From contig NZ_CAJIMS010000001.1 in NCBI RefSeq assembly GCF_905175375.1, forward strand, positions 2,790,001 through 2,854,000: a stretch of 64,000 bases of DNA, given 5' to 3'. A model generated the notes under the pieces. It made no database searches, was not told where the DNA came from, and saw nothing but the letters and a program-made list of their open reading frames with translations. A program made the position numbers and the translations under genes. The DNA comes from Chryseobacterium aquaeductus (GTDB lineage Bacteria; Bacteroidota; Bacteroidia; Flavobacteriales; Weeksellaceae). Shown here one piece after another: positions 17,694 to 27,212 of the stretch. Numbering within the stretch: the first letter of the stretch is position 1; the number at the start of each line of letters is the position of its first letter.

Positions 17694-18392
17694 CTAAAGT
17701 TTGGTATTACCCATTCCGCCGTCGATACCGATGATTTGTCCTGTCATCCAGGATGAGTTTTCAGACAACAAAAACTCCACCATTTTTGCCATTTCTTCCG
17801 GACTTCCGACTCTTTGCAGCGGATGTCTTTTCCCTGAAGCTTCACGTTTTTCGGGCGTTGAAAGAAGTTGAGAAGCCAGATTAGTATCCGTCAAAGAAGG
17901 CGCAATCGCATTCACTCTTATTTTTTGCGAAGATAATTCCGCAGCCAGACTTTTCGTAAGACCTTCTACAGCACTTTTGCTTGCAGAAATCGAAGCGTGG
18001 AAAGGCATTCCCAATTTCGCAGCTACCGAACTGAAAAGCACAATAGATGCACTTCCAGATTTTTTTAAATTAGGCAAAAGTTTCTGAATGATTTTTACAG
18101 CTCCTAAAACATTGATCTCAAAATCATTTTTAAAATCATCTTCCGAAAGTCTGTTAAATGGTTTCAAATTGATACTTCCGGGTGCATAAACCAAACCGTC
18201 AACAACTTCGGGAAATTGTATTTCATCAATATTTCCTGTAAGAATATCCATTTGATGAAAATCAATATCAAGTTCGTTGACTTCAGTATTTTCCGTTTTT
18301 GAAACGCCGATGACCTTATTATTTTTAGAAAGTAACTTTGCCGAAGCGAAGCCGATTCCCTGTCCGCAACCGATGATAACTATATTTTTCAT
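17694..18392 (-). CDS. SDR-family oxidoreductase of the photolyase cluster
   Basis: A 232-aa short-chain dehydrogenase. The cofactor site is IIGCGQGIGFASAKLLSKNN (Gly-rich loop), followed by the NNAG-like position (APGSINLKP), the active site with VLFSSVAAKLG and the missing-tyrosine region ASISASKSAVEGLTKSLAAE. In place of the canonical Tyr-x-x-x-Lys the sequence has ISASK, so Tyr seems replaced by Ser while Lys is kept. The end ...SWMTGQIIGIDGGMGNTKL is typical. SDRs of this kind accompany photolyase genes in many bacteria; the substrate is unknown. Confidence 0.85.
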   Translation of the reverse strand: MKNIVIIGCGQGIGFASAKLLSKNNKVIGVSKTENTEVNELDIDFHQMDILTGNIDEIQFPEVVDGLVYAPGSINLKPFNRLSEDDFKNDFEINVLGAVKIIQKLLPNLKKSGSASIVLFSSVAAKLGMPFHASISASKSAVEGLTKSLAAELSSQKIRVNAIAPSLTDTNLASQLLSTPEKREASGKRHPLQRVGSPEEMAKMVEFLLSENSSWMTGQIIGIDGGMGNTKL

Positions 18393-18452
18393 TTTAAGAT
18401 ATTTATATTTACAATTAAATTTTGCTCCCTTAGGATCGGGAAAAACAAAATT

Positions 18453-18734
18453 TTACCGTTTTGAAATTTTATTATGGCTGATTGTCCGCTGTCTTGAGCA
18501 TTTAAAGCGTTCAATGTCAGGATTTCTTTTCATCAAATGCTTCTGGCTGACTCCCGAATTCACTCTTTTTCTCCAAAGTCGAAAGCTGGAAGGTTTTAAT
18601 TCCTTTCTCATCAGTTCAATGACTTCAGATTCAGTGATTTTAAATTGATATTCAATCGCTTCGAAAGGCGTTCTGTCTTCCCAAGCCATCTCGATAATTC
18701 TGTATTTTTGCTCAAAATTAAATTCCGTTTTCAT
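18453..18734 (-). CDS. TIGR03643-family small protein
   Basis: A 93-aa protein with the pattern of the TIGR03643 family: IIEMAWEDRTPFEAIEYQF, ITESEVIELMRKELKPSSFR and LWRKRVNSGVSQKHLMKRNP. It is basic and helical, resembling a small helix-turn-helix-type DNA-associated protein. The ATG overlaps the photolyase stop by one base (TAATG), so translation is coupled. The family has no proven function; its repeated occurrence with photolyases and DUF2256 suggests a role in the same light or repair process. Confidence 0.85.
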   Translation of the reverse strand: MKTEFNFEQKYRIIEMAWEDRTPFEAIEYQFKITESEVIELMRKELKPSSFRLWRKRVNSGVSQKHLMKRNPDIERFKCSRQRTISHNKISKR

Positions 18735-20212
18735 TATTTCAAATCTTTAATGGTCTGTTTAGCAATTTTAAAATGTTCAGATTTTTTATCGTCGGTCATT
18801 TTATCTAAAGTTTTCAGCATCACTCCAAGCCTTGCATTAGATTTAAAAAACTGGCGGTTTTCATTCACAAAATTCCAGAAAAGAGCATCCCATTTTTCAG
18901 TCCATTCGCCATCCGCATAATCACTCATTTTTTTGATATAATTGCTTCCGCTGATGTAGGGTTTGGTACTCATTTTTCCGCCATCCGAAAAACTGCTCAT
19001 TCCGTAGACATTAGGAACCATCACCCAATCGTACGAATCGATGAACATTTCCATAAACCATTGATAAACCTCGTCGGGATTAAGTTTCAGAAGATTCATA
19101 AAGTTGGCAAAAATCATTAATCTTTCGATATGATGCGCATATCCGGTTTCCAAAACTTTCAAAATCGTGCTGTCGATCGGTTTTATTTTTGTTTTCGCAT
19201 CGTAAAATGATTTCGGAAGCGGATTTTTGTGTTTCCAGTAATTTTTATTTCTTTGCAAAGTTCCTTCGTAAACATAAATTCCTCTCACAAATTCTCTCCA
19301 GCCCAAGATCTGACGCACAAAACCTTCTAAAGAATTGATCGGAATATCAAAATCTTTTGCATATTCGATGGCTTCACGCAAAACCTTTTCTGCATTCAGA
19401 AGTCCGATATTGAGCAACGGAGAAAGTACGCTGTGGTGCAAAAAATGTTCTCGCTCCACAATGCTGTCTTCATATACTCCAAAATCGGCAAAACGCAGTT
19501 CCAGAAACTGATTAAACCAATTTTCTGCTTCTTCAAAAGTGACAGGATACAATTGGTAAGAACTTAGATTTCCATAATTTTCACCAAAATTTTTCTCCGT
19601 ATATTTTCTTGCTTCTTTGTAGAATTTGCTATTTTCAGGATAGTGAATGGATGGTGCTTTTTTATTTTTAGGATATTTTTTTCTGTTTTCTGTGTCGAAA
19701 GTCCATTTGTCACCCATCGGTTTTCCGGCTTTCATCAGGATGTTTCTGGAGATTCTTTGCTGCTTGTAAAAATCGGTTTGGTGATAAGTTATTTTATCTT
19801 CAAAATATTCTTTCAGATCATTTTTGGTGTTGATGAAAAGTGGACTATCTAAAATCTCCAACTCCAGTTTTGTCTGTCTGATTCTTTTCTCCAGCCAATT
19901 GTCGCAGACATCGGTAATGAGAATTTTATCAAATTTTTCTTTCTCTAAATGTTTCATCAATTTTCTCACGTCAGAAAGTGGGGAAGTGCTCTCAATATAT
20001 TCAACCGTGAATTTTTCTTTGGTTAAATATTCCTCATAAAACTTCATACTGGCTCTGTGAAAGGCAATCTTCTGTTTGTGAAATTTATATTGTCTGAAAA
20101 ACAGAAATTCTTCCACCAAAAAAACCGGCTGACTTTTATCCAAATAATCCGTGTCTTTGAAAAGCTGGTGCGGAAATATCAATTGTGCTGTTGATTGCTT
20201 TACTGTAGCCAT
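18734..20212 (-). CDS. Cryptochrome/photolyase-family protein (FeS-BCP/PhrB type) lacking cluster cysteines
   Basis: A 492-aa protein of the deoxyribodipyrimidine photolyase-related (PhrB, prokaryotic 6-4 type) family. The N-terminal antenna domain begins AQLIFPHQLF. The C-terminal FAD domain has LEGFVRQILGWREFVRGIY, GYAHHIERLMIFANF, DSYDWVMVPNVYGMSSF and KMSTKPYISGSNYIKKMSDY, all strongly conserved. In known FeS-BCPs four cysteines bind a 4Fe-4S cluster; here the only Cys in the whole protein is in ITDVCDNW near the N-terminus, and the region after MSDY reads ADGEWTEKW without a CxxC. It overlaps the cryptochrome-DASH gene by 13 bp. Confidence 0.9.
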   Translation of the reverse strand: MATVKQSTAQLIFPHQLFKDTDYLDKSQPVFLVEEFLFFRQYKFHKQKIAFHRASMKFYEEYLTKEKFTVEYIESTSPLSDVRKLMKHLEKEKFDKILITDVCDNWLEKRIRQTKLELEILDSPLFINTKNDLKEYFEDKITYHQTDFYKQQRISRNILMKAGKPMGDKWTFDTENRKKYPKNKKAPSIHYPENSKFYKEARKYTEKNFGENYGNLSSYQLYPVTFEEAENWFNQFLELRFADFGVYEDSIVEREHFLHHSVLSPLLNIGLLNAEKVLREAIEYAKDFDIPINSLEGFVRQILGWREFVRGIYVYEGTLQRNKNYWKHKNPLPKSFYDAKTKIKPIDSTILKVLETGYAHHIERLMIFANFMNLLKLNPDEVYQWFMEMFIDSYDWVMVPNVYGMSSFSDGGKMSTKPYISGSNYIKKMSDYADGEWTEKWDALFWNFVNENRQFFKSNARLGVMLKTLDKMTDDKKSEHFKIAKQTIKDLK

Positions 20213-21501
20213 AGATTCCTGTATTTGTGATCTTCATCATACTGTTCTGCCTGTTTTTTGGCGTTGAAAGTTCTGCTTCTGGGATCGTTTCCTACACCTG
20301 CGAGATACATCCAATTTCCGTAATTGCTGTGAACATCGTAATCGATGAGCATTTCTTCACAATAAGCCGCACCAATTCTCCAGTCCTGTTTCAGGATTTT
20401 GCAAAAATAAGATGCCACATTTTGTCTTCCACGATTGCTCATCCAGCCGGTTTTCTTGATCTCTAGCATATTGGCATTGATGAAATCTGAGTTGGTTTCG
20501 CCATTCACCCAATTATTTACTAAATTTCGATCAGATTTAAAATCATAATCTTGATCTAAAATTCCATTTCTGAAGAAAATTTTATCCTTAAACTGCATTG
20601 AAGTATATTTAAAAAAATCACGCCAAAGCAGCTCAAAAAACATCCAATACGTAGAATCGTTGTTTCCAAATTCCGCTTCATATTTTTTAATTTCTTGGTA
20701 AATAGAGACCGCAGACAAACTTCCATTTGCCAGCCAAGCGGAAAATTTGCTGCTGTAATCTTCACCAACCAAACCATTTCTTGTCTCTTTATAAATACGG
20801 AGATTTTTAGTCTCAAAAAAATAAGAATTCAATCTTTTTAAACCCTTCGTTTCTCCACCCGAAAAAGGAAAGGCAGTATATTCATTCACCTCAAAATCAT
20901 CAAATCCTAATGTATTTAAATGAATGTGGTCGCTTTTTAGTTTTAAGTCAAAAATAGATTTATCGTAAACCAGATTTTCTGTGTCAAAAACTTTTCTGAT
21001 GCTCAGCTCTTTTTCAATTTTTTGTCTGAAAGTGGTAAACAACAAAGGAATTTTATCAAGTTTCCCTTTTATGAAATCAGCTTGCAGCAAAAGTTGCGAA
21101 TAAGATTTTGACCATTTTGCATCTGGTAAAACAGCTTTGATCTGATGTTCTGAATCAAGTTCTTCCTTTGTCCATTCCCTCTGACAAAATATTTTTTGAA
21201 TTTCAAAGTGCTCTGAAATCTGCTTAAAAAGATCCTGAGTTTTCCCAAACTTTTTCAGAAAAGGAATTTTCTTTTGACCTAAATTGATCTCAAGATCTAA
21301 AACCGTTTCCAATAGAAATTTAGCACGGAATTTTCCTATTTTTCTGAACCCAAATTGTTTTTCATTATAAAAATCTTCGTCAAAAATGTATACCGCAAGA
21401 AAAGGCAAATCTTCCTGCAATATCTTATAAAGCGATTCGTTGTCTCTGATTCTTAAATCTTTTGTAAACCAGAGGATGTTGATTTTTTGTTTTTCCGACA
21501 T
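20200..21501 (-). CDS. Cryptochrome DASH
   Basis: A 433-aa flavoprotein of the CRY-DASH family. It has the Rossmann antenna domain (INILWFTKDLRIRDNESLYK) and the FAD domain motifs GLKRLNSYF, FELLWRDFFKYTSM, NANMLEIKKTGWMSNRGRQN and VHSNYGNWMYLAGVGNDPR, with the last two diagnostic for DASH. Known members repair single-stranded or looped cyclobutane dimers or act in light signalling. I chose ATG at 21501, because the longer frame would use TTG at 21513 inside the DUF2256 gene. The C-terminus lacks the extension seen in plant members. It is in the TetR-led operon. Confidence 0.92.
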   Translation of the reverse strand: MSEKQKINILWFTKDLRIRDNESLYKILQEDLPFLAVYIFDEDFYNEKQFGFRKIGKFRAKFLLETVLDLEINLGQKKIPFLKKFGKTQDLFKQISEHFEIQKIFCQREWTKEELDSEHQIKAVLPDAKWSKSYSQLLLQADFIKGKLDKIPLLFTTFRQKIEKELSIRKVFDTENLVYDKSIFDLKLKSDHIHLNTLGFDDFEVNEYTAFPFSGGETKGLKRLNSYFFETKNLRIYKETRNGLVGEDYSSKFSAWLANGSLSAVSIYQEIKKYEAEFGNNDSTYWMFFELLWRDFFKYTSMQFKDKIFFRNGILDQDYDFKSDRNLVNNWVNGETNSDFINANMLEIKKTGWMSNRGRQNVASYFCKILKQDWRIGAAYCEEMLIDYDVHSNYGNWMYLAGVGNDPRSRTFNAKKQAEQYDEDHKYRNLWLQ

Positions 21502-21608
21502 TTTTCGCTGCAATATTTTACATCATCCCAATTTTTCTTCCACTTTTTTCGCCAATTAAAAGCCAATCTGCAGACTTCACAAATTTTTGAAGGTAAGTCG
21601 GCAGGCAT
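21453..21608 (-). CDS. DUF2256-family zinc-ribbon-like small protein
   Basis: A 51-aa protein too short for most gene callers. It starts 1 base after the ABC1 kinase stop (TAA-A-ATG) and its 3' end overlaps the cryptochrome-DASH start by 49 bp in another frame. Key features are KICEVCRLAF (Cys10, Cys13), the Trp-rich basic middle WRKKWKKNWDDV and YCSEKCRK (Cys33, Cys37), which together give the four-Cys DUF2256 pattern. DUF2256 genes recur next to cryptochromes and TIGR03643; the function is unknown. Translational coupling with both neighbours is likely. Confidence 0.88.
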   Translation of the reverse strand: MPADLPSKICEVCRLAFNWRKKWKKNWDDVKYCSEKCRKNKKSTSSGLQKI

Positions 21609-21609
21609 T

Positions 21610-22932
21610 TTACTGAATGAAATTTTTATATTGATTGATCACAATATTTTTTGCTCTCAAATCGTGCATCATATTGTACAAACCAAAAAATGTGCGGTTC
21701 AGATAAATAAAATGCTTCGATCCTCTGTTGGTGTTCATTCCTTTCATATCGCCGAGTTTCGCATAGCGTTGCCCGAGATCTGCAATCTCCTGAAAAAATG
21801 TTTCGTCAGAAAAATCGAAATTCTGTGCGTTGAAAGGTCTTGTAAACAACTCAAGAAGTTCATAAAATAATTTTGTGAAGAAAGCTTTTTCCTGCGGAGA
21901 ATCGTCGTGACACAAAATCTCAAGCTGGTACAATTTTTCACTGAAGATTTCAGGATTATTCAGATTTTCCTTTTTTGCCAGTTCGAAATAAGGTTTGTAA
22001 AAATCATCAGGAATCTCTTTGATGCAGCCAAAATCAATAACCAGCAGCTTTTTATCATCGGAAATGAGGAAATTTCCGGGATGCGGATCTGCGTGAACCT
22101 GCTTTAGAACGTGCATTTGGTACATATAAAAATCCCAAAGTGTCTGTCCGATTTTGTTAAGATCTTCCTGCGATTGATCAAGTTTTGTAAATTCCGAGAA
22201 ATGTTTTCCGGTCATCCAATCCATCGTGATGATTCTTTCGCACGAAAACTCAGGATAATATTTCGGAAAATCCAGATTCGGGAGATGACTGCATTTTTCA
22301 GAAATTTCCTGACTTCTTTTCAGTTCCAGGTCATAATCTGTTTCCTCAAACAACTTATTCTCAACTTCCTGAAAATAAGATTCAGAGCCTTCTTTTTTAA
22401 TGTTAAACATCTTCATTGCGATCGGTTTTACCATTTTCAAATCGCTTGAAATACTTTCTCTTACTCCGGGATATTGAATTTTTACGGCAAAGTTTTTATC
22501 GCCTTTCTTCGCTTTATGTACCTGACCGATGCTTGCTGCATTCACCGATTCTGTCGTAAACTCATCAAAAATTTCCTCAGGATTTTTTCCAAAGTATTTT
22601 CTGAAAGTTTTCTTAACCAAAGCTCCGGAAAGTGGCGGAACAGAAAATTGAGACAGAGAAAACTTCTCCACATAAGCCTGCGGAAGAATGTTTTTTTCCA
22701 TACTCAACATCTGGGCAACTTTCAAGGCAGAACCTTTCAGTTCTTTCAGAGAATCGTAGATGTCTGTAGCGTTGTCTTCATTTAAGGTTTTTCGTGCTTC
22801 ATCTTCGTTTTTATCTTTTGTGATTTTGTTTCCGTAATATTTGATGTAGTTTACACCGACTTTAGCGCCAGCCTTCAGCAAACTGCTCGTTCGTTCCAAT
22901 TTTCCTGTCGGAATTGTATTTAGTGTCTTCAT
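21610..22932 (-). CDS. AarF/ABC1/UbiB-family atypical kinase
   Basis: A 440-aa protein with the ABC1 signatures: LKGSALKVAQMLSMEKNILP (the KxGQ-like helix, here with A in place of G), ASIGQVHKAKKGDKNFAVKI (nucleotide loop and Lys), VHADPHPGNFLISDD (catalytic Asp and Asn) and LLVIDFGCIKEIP (metal-binding DFG). Members act in quinone biosynthesis or lipid homeostasis; in photolyase clusters the role is unknown. The start overlaps the TetR stop by one base (TAATG) and the end is one base before DUF2256. The protein is longer at the C-terminus than the minimal kinase, with a helical tail. Confidence 0.88.
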   Translation of the reverse strand: MKTLNTIPTGKLERTSSLLKAGAKVGVNYIKYYGNKITKDKNEDEARKTLNEDNATDIYDSLKELKGSALKVAQMLSMEKNILPQAYVEKFSLSQFSVPPLSGALVKKTFRKYFGKNPEEIFDEFTTESVNAASIGQVHKAKKGDKNFAVKIQYPGVRESISSDLKMVKPIAMKMFNIKKEGSESYFQEVENKLFEETDYDLELKRSQEISEKCSHLPNLDFPKYYPEFSCERIITMDWMTGKHFSEFTKLDQSQEDLNKIGQTLWDFYMYQMHVLKQVHADPHPGNFLISDDKKLLVIDFGCIKEIPDDFYKPYFELAKKENLNNPEIFSEKLYQLEILCHDDSPQEKAFFTKLFYELLELFTRPFNAQNFDFSDETFFQEIADLGQRYAKLGDMKGMNTNRGSKHFIYLNRTFFGLYNMMHDLRAKNIVINQYKNFIQ

Positions 22933-23591
22933 TAGCTGTTTCTGAATTTTTCTTTAAATAAAAATTTACCAAGATCTACCATTTTGCGCAGCGGCTCATT
23001 ATCCAGCAACTCAAATCCGGTATCGATCGTTTTCTCAATAAAAATATCTGTCTTTTCAAAAGAAGGAGATGTGTCTTTTTTCCAGAACTCGATGGCAGAA
23101 ACCAAGTGCAGCCACAGAGCTTCTTCTCTTGCTTTATGATGAATATTTTTAACGTCATCTTTAGATTTTTTAATCATTTCCCAATCATTAAAATCTAATG
23201 TTCTGATGAAATCCTTATAAGTTTCTTTAAGATGAGAAGAGATTTTAGCAGAATGTATTTTGTCGTTTCCGAGAATCATCAAAACTAAAGATCTGTTCAT
23301 TGTCATATTTTCAAAAAAGATGAAATAGACATTCAGCAATTTTTCCTTTGTTGTAATTTCATCGGAATTGTTGACTTCAGATGCGAGTTCAACAGATTTA
23401 TCAAAAAGATTAGCCAGCATCAGTTTTTCAATCTGCTCAAAACTTGCGAAATGATCGTAAAAATCTTTCTCTTCAAACTCGTTTTCTTTTGCGAAACGGT
23501 AGATGTTTTTTGGTCTTTCGCCGTGATTTAAAATATAGTCTCCGTACAGTTCAAATATTTTATCTTGTGAAATGATGTTTTCTTTTTCCAT
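22932..23591 (-). CDS. TetR/AcrR-family regulator
   Basis: A 219-aa protein. The N-terminal helix-turn-helix is ISQDKIFELYGDYILNHGER, NIYRFAKENEFEEKDFYDHF (recognition region); the rest is an all-helical ligand and dimer domain. It is the first gene of the photolyase operon and diverges from ribA. A palindrome at 23616-23635 between the two starts is a good candidate operator, which would give autoregulation and joint control of ribA. The ligand is unknown. Confidence 0.82.
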   Translation of the reverse strand: MEKENIISQDKIFELYGDYILNHGERPKNIYRFAKENEFEEKDFYDHFASFEQIEKLMLANLFDKSVELASEVNNSDEITTKEKLLNVYFIFFENMTMNRSLVLMILGNDKIHSAKISSHLKETYKDFIRTLDFNDWEMIKKSKDDVKNIHHKAREEALWLHLVSAIEFWKKDTSPSFEKTDIFIEKTIDTGFELLDNEPLRKMVDLGKFLFKEKFRNS

Positions 23592-23610
23592 TTTTAAATT
23601 TTATTTACAA

Positions 23611-23659
23611 CAAATTTAGTAATTTATTTTACTAATTAAATAAATAAAGTATAAATTTG
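23611..23659. promoter_or_regulatory. Divergent promoter region with TetR-type operator palindrome
   Basis: TTAGTAA (23616-23622) and TTACTAA (23629-23635) form a perfect inverted repeat with a 6-base centre; the outer bases extend it nearly to 24 bp. A -7-like TAAATTTG lies on the - strand at 23618-23611, overlapping the left arm, for the TetR gene, and another TAAATTTG on the + strand at 23652-23659 for ribA. I see no TTG at the standard distance for either. A bound TetR dimer could block both promoters. Confidence 0.55.
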
Positions 23660-23688
23660 TACTACAACAATGATTTAAATTATAATTA

Positions 23689-24279
23689 ATGCTCAAAGTA
23701 CAAGCTCAATCAAACATCCCGACAGATTTTGGAATGTTTACAGTATTTGCTTTTTCTGAAAATGAAAACGACTGGAGCCCTCATTTGGTTTGGGTTGCAG
23801 AGAAAACGGATTTTAATGAAACGGTGAATGTTCGTTTTCATTCTGAATGCATTACCGGAGAAGTTTTTCATTCACGAAAATGTGAATGTGGTCAACAGCT
23901 GGATGCTGCAATGAAATTCACGTCAGAAAACGGAGGAATTATAATTTATCTGAGGCAGGAAGGAAGAAATATCGGAATCATCAATAAATTAAAAGCTTAC
24001 GCTTTGCAGGAACAAGGTTTTGATACCGTGGAAGCTAATCTGAGATTGGGTTTGCCGGCAGACGGAAGAGACTTTGGCGTAGCAATTGAAATGCTTAAAA
24101 TACTTAATGTTTCCAGCGTGAACTTATTGACCAATAATCCCGAAAAACTAAAATCATTCGAGAATAGCGGTATTGTTTTGAACAAAAGAATTCCACTAGA
24201 AATTGATTCTAATGTTACCAATGCGTCTTATCTTCTGAAAAAGAAAGATTATTTCGGTCATTTATTGATTAAGGTATAG
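23689..24279 (+). CDS. ribA: GTP cyclohydrolase II
   Basis: A 196-aa stand-alone GTP cyclohydrolase II, the first enzyme of riboflavin synthesis. Zinc ligands are C54, C65 and C67 (ITGEVFHSRKCECGQQ); the catalytic segment is LRQEGRNIGIINKLKAYALQ (arginine and tyrosine of the mechanism); NLLTNNPEKLKSFENSGI is the typical C-terminal motif. There is no fused RibB domain. It is divergent from the photolyase operon; the flavin and lumazine cofactors of cryptochromes derive from this pathway, so it may raise the supply of chromophore. A housekeeping copy may exist elsewhere in the genome, which I cannot see. Confidence 0.93.
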   Translation: MLKVQAQSNIPTDFGMFTVFAFSENENDWSPHLVWVAEKTDFNETVNVRFHSECITGEVFHSRKCECGQQLDAAMKFTSENGGIIIYLRQEGRNIGIINKLKAYALQEQGFDTVEANLRLGLPADGRDFGVAIEMLKILNVSSVNLLTNNPEKLKSFENSGIVLNKRIPLEIDSNVTNASYLLKKKDYFGHLLIKV

Positions 24280-24325
24280 TTTTTAGTAAGTCAATAGTAA
24301 TCCGACAAATCAAAATCATCCATTT

Positions 24326-25784
<1,459 letters not shown>

Positions 25785-25802
25785 AGTTAAAGCGATTAAA
25801 TA

Positions 25803-25837
25803 AAAAGAGCGGATCGATGAGATTCGCTCTTTTAGAT
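25803..25837 (+). terminator. Terminator of the ribA-SDR operon
   Basis: AAAAGAGCG (25803-25811) pairs with CGCTCTTTT (25825-25833) around a 13-base loop. A T-rich tract follows further on. Confidence 0.7.
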
Positions 25838-25857
25838 GAGATGGTTTTAATTTTTTT

Positions 25858-26121
25858 TTAAGCCTCAATAAATTCGAGAATATCTTTATTGATCGTTGGT
25901 GCTTCCGTGGTCGGCATACCGTGAGGGAAACTTGGGTAAGTAATCAGTTTACCGTTTTTCAACAATTTGATTGACTTTAATGCGGCATTTTGAAATGGAA
26001 CAATTTGGTCATCTTCACCGTGAAGAACCAAAACAGGAATCTCAACCGCCTTTAAATCTTTTTTTTGTCTTAATTCTTTAGCAAATGTAGTTAAGTGATT
26101 GTCATTCGATATTACCCTATG
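25858..26121 (-). pseudogene. C-terminal remnant of an alpha/beta hydrolase
   Basis: About 84 codons on the - strand end in ...ILEFIEA-stop and contain VLVLHGEDDQIVPFQNAA (Asp of the catalytic triad) and YPSFPHGMPTTEAP (catalytic His). This is the last third of the haloperoxidase/esterase-type alpha/beta hydrolases, including the usual length from the Asp to the end. There is no start codon, no nucleophile elbow (GxSxG), and the frame closes at TAA 26122-26124, so the first two thirds are gone. The sequence upstream to 26396 shows no further match that I can recognise. Confidence 0.8.
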
Positions 26122-26396
26122 TTAAAATCGTTCAATTTCATAAAATAAAATATAGAAGGGTAAATGAGCACAAAGTTCTTCATATACAAAAGCTTTAGAT
26201 CTCTTGTTTCGTTATGTGTTCCAGATAAATAACAGCGTGGAATCTGATATTTTAGAAGAACTTACGAATCGTAAATTATTCATTTATTTAAAGGGTTTTA
26301 TGAATTGCAATTGAAAATTTGTGCTCTAAATATTAAATAATTCACCATTAGTAACATTTTTTTTCATCAATGTTAGGCTAGAACCGTCTGAAAACA

Positions 26397-26404
26397 TATA
26401 TTTG
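26397..26404 (+). promoter_or_regulatory. -7 promoter element of the histone-H1-like gene
   Basis: TATATTTG fits the Bacteroidetes TAnnTTTG consensus and lies 20 bp before the ATG at 26425. The -33 TTG is not clear. Confidence 0.5.
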
Positions 26405-26424
26405 CAGCCTAAATTTATATACAC

Positions 26425-26601
26425 ATGAAAGAACTTATTGAAAAAATCAACGCAGAATTTGAAGCGTTTGCAACTGAAGCAAACCAACAATCAGAAAAAG
26501 GAAACAAGGCAGCGGGTACAAGAGCTCGTAAATCTGCTTTAGAATTGAGCAAATTGTTCAAAGAATTCAGAAAAGTTTCTGTGGAAGAATCTAAAAAATA
26601 A
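26425..26601 (+). CDS. Histone H1-like (Hc1-type) DNA-binding mini-protein
   Basis: A 58-aa lysine-rich protein: a short acidic helix (MKELIEKINAEFEAFATEAN) followed by QQSEKGNKAAGTRARKSAL and a second helix ELSKLFKEFRKVSVEESKK. This is the pattern of the small histone H1 homologues conserved in Bacteroidetes, thought to bind DNA. It has a -7 element and a strong terminator, so it is a monocistronic gene. Confidence 0.9.
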   Translation: MKELIEKINAEFEAFATEANQQSEKGNKAAGTRARKSALELSKLFKEFRKVSVEESKK

Positions 26602-26610
26602 GACAGACTC

Positions 26611-26637
26611 AGCCGGCTCACAAAGCCGGCTTTTTTA
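26611..26637 (+). terminator. Terminator of the histone-H1-like gene
   Basis: AGCCGGC (26611-26617) pairs with GCCGGCT (26625-26631) and is followed by TTTTTT. It abuts the stop codon of the convergent RDD gene at 26635. Confidence 0.9.
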
Positions 26638-27201
26638 TTGTTGTTTATTCAGATTAGCCTGATCAAGGAATTTTCTGATTTCCCACATTTTATTCTCTTT
26701 TACAATAAATGTTTTAGTCATTTGATTGTTCAAATGCATACTAAAATTTAATCCTGTTCCAGATTTTGCCCAGTATTGATTAGGTTTAGGTTCAAATTCA
26801 GAGAAAACTGAAAAGAAGTTAGCAAACGACAAGATATTTCTAAGTGTGGATTTGAAGATTTTAGGTTTATTTCCGAAATCGTCGATCACTTTCAATCTGA
26901 AAAGTTTTTTACCAAGAGTAGTTCCGAAAACTGTTTCCGAAATCGCTCCGAAGATTAGTACACTGACGACTGATAAGAATAAAGAAAAAATCCATACTGA
27001 ATGGAAACCAAAATGAAATATCAGAAAAAAAGGAATCAAATCAATAATTTTTGCATATAACCGTTCTCTTTCATTCCCTTTGTGTGTAGGATTATAAGGC
27101 AACTCATACTCAAATTCATTATAAATACGCTTTCCTTCCACATCGAAATTACGGGTTGGTCTGTGAATTACTTTTTTCTCTTTAAGCTCTGAAATTCTCA
27201 T
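26635..27201 (-). CDS. RDD-family membrane protein
   Basis: A 188-aa protein with the RDD domain: ERLYAKIIDLIPFFLIFHFG (first membrane segment, RDD-type Arg/Asp), SLFLSVVSVLIFGAISETVFG (second) and TTLGKKLFRLKVIDDFGNKP (the GK-F-L-V motif) before a third weak segment. The C-terminus is soluble and polar. RDD proteins are of poorly known function, often linked to ion exchange or envelope processes. It is 11 bp after tex on the same strand, so the two share a transcript. Confidence 0.78.
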   Translation of the reverse strand: MRISELKEKKVIHRPTRNFDVEGKRIYNEFEYELPYNPTHKGNERERLYAKIIDLIPFFLIFHFGFHSVWIFSLFLSVVSVLIFGAISETVFGTTLGKKLFRLKVIDDFGNKPKIFKSTLRNILSFANFFSVFSEFEPKPNQYWAKSGTGLNFSMHLNNQMTKTFIVKENKMWEIRKFLDQANLNKQQ

Positions 27202-27212
27202 GAGTTTTTTAA

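Noticed and set aside
26161-26320. Short open frames (about 20-45 codons) between the hydrolase remnant and the histone-like gene
   Set aside because: No start context, family pattern or conserved motif supports them.
26415-26621. 68-aa open frame on the - strand
   Set aside because: It is the reverse-strand shadow of the histone-H1-like gene, which has a promoter and terminator on the + strand.
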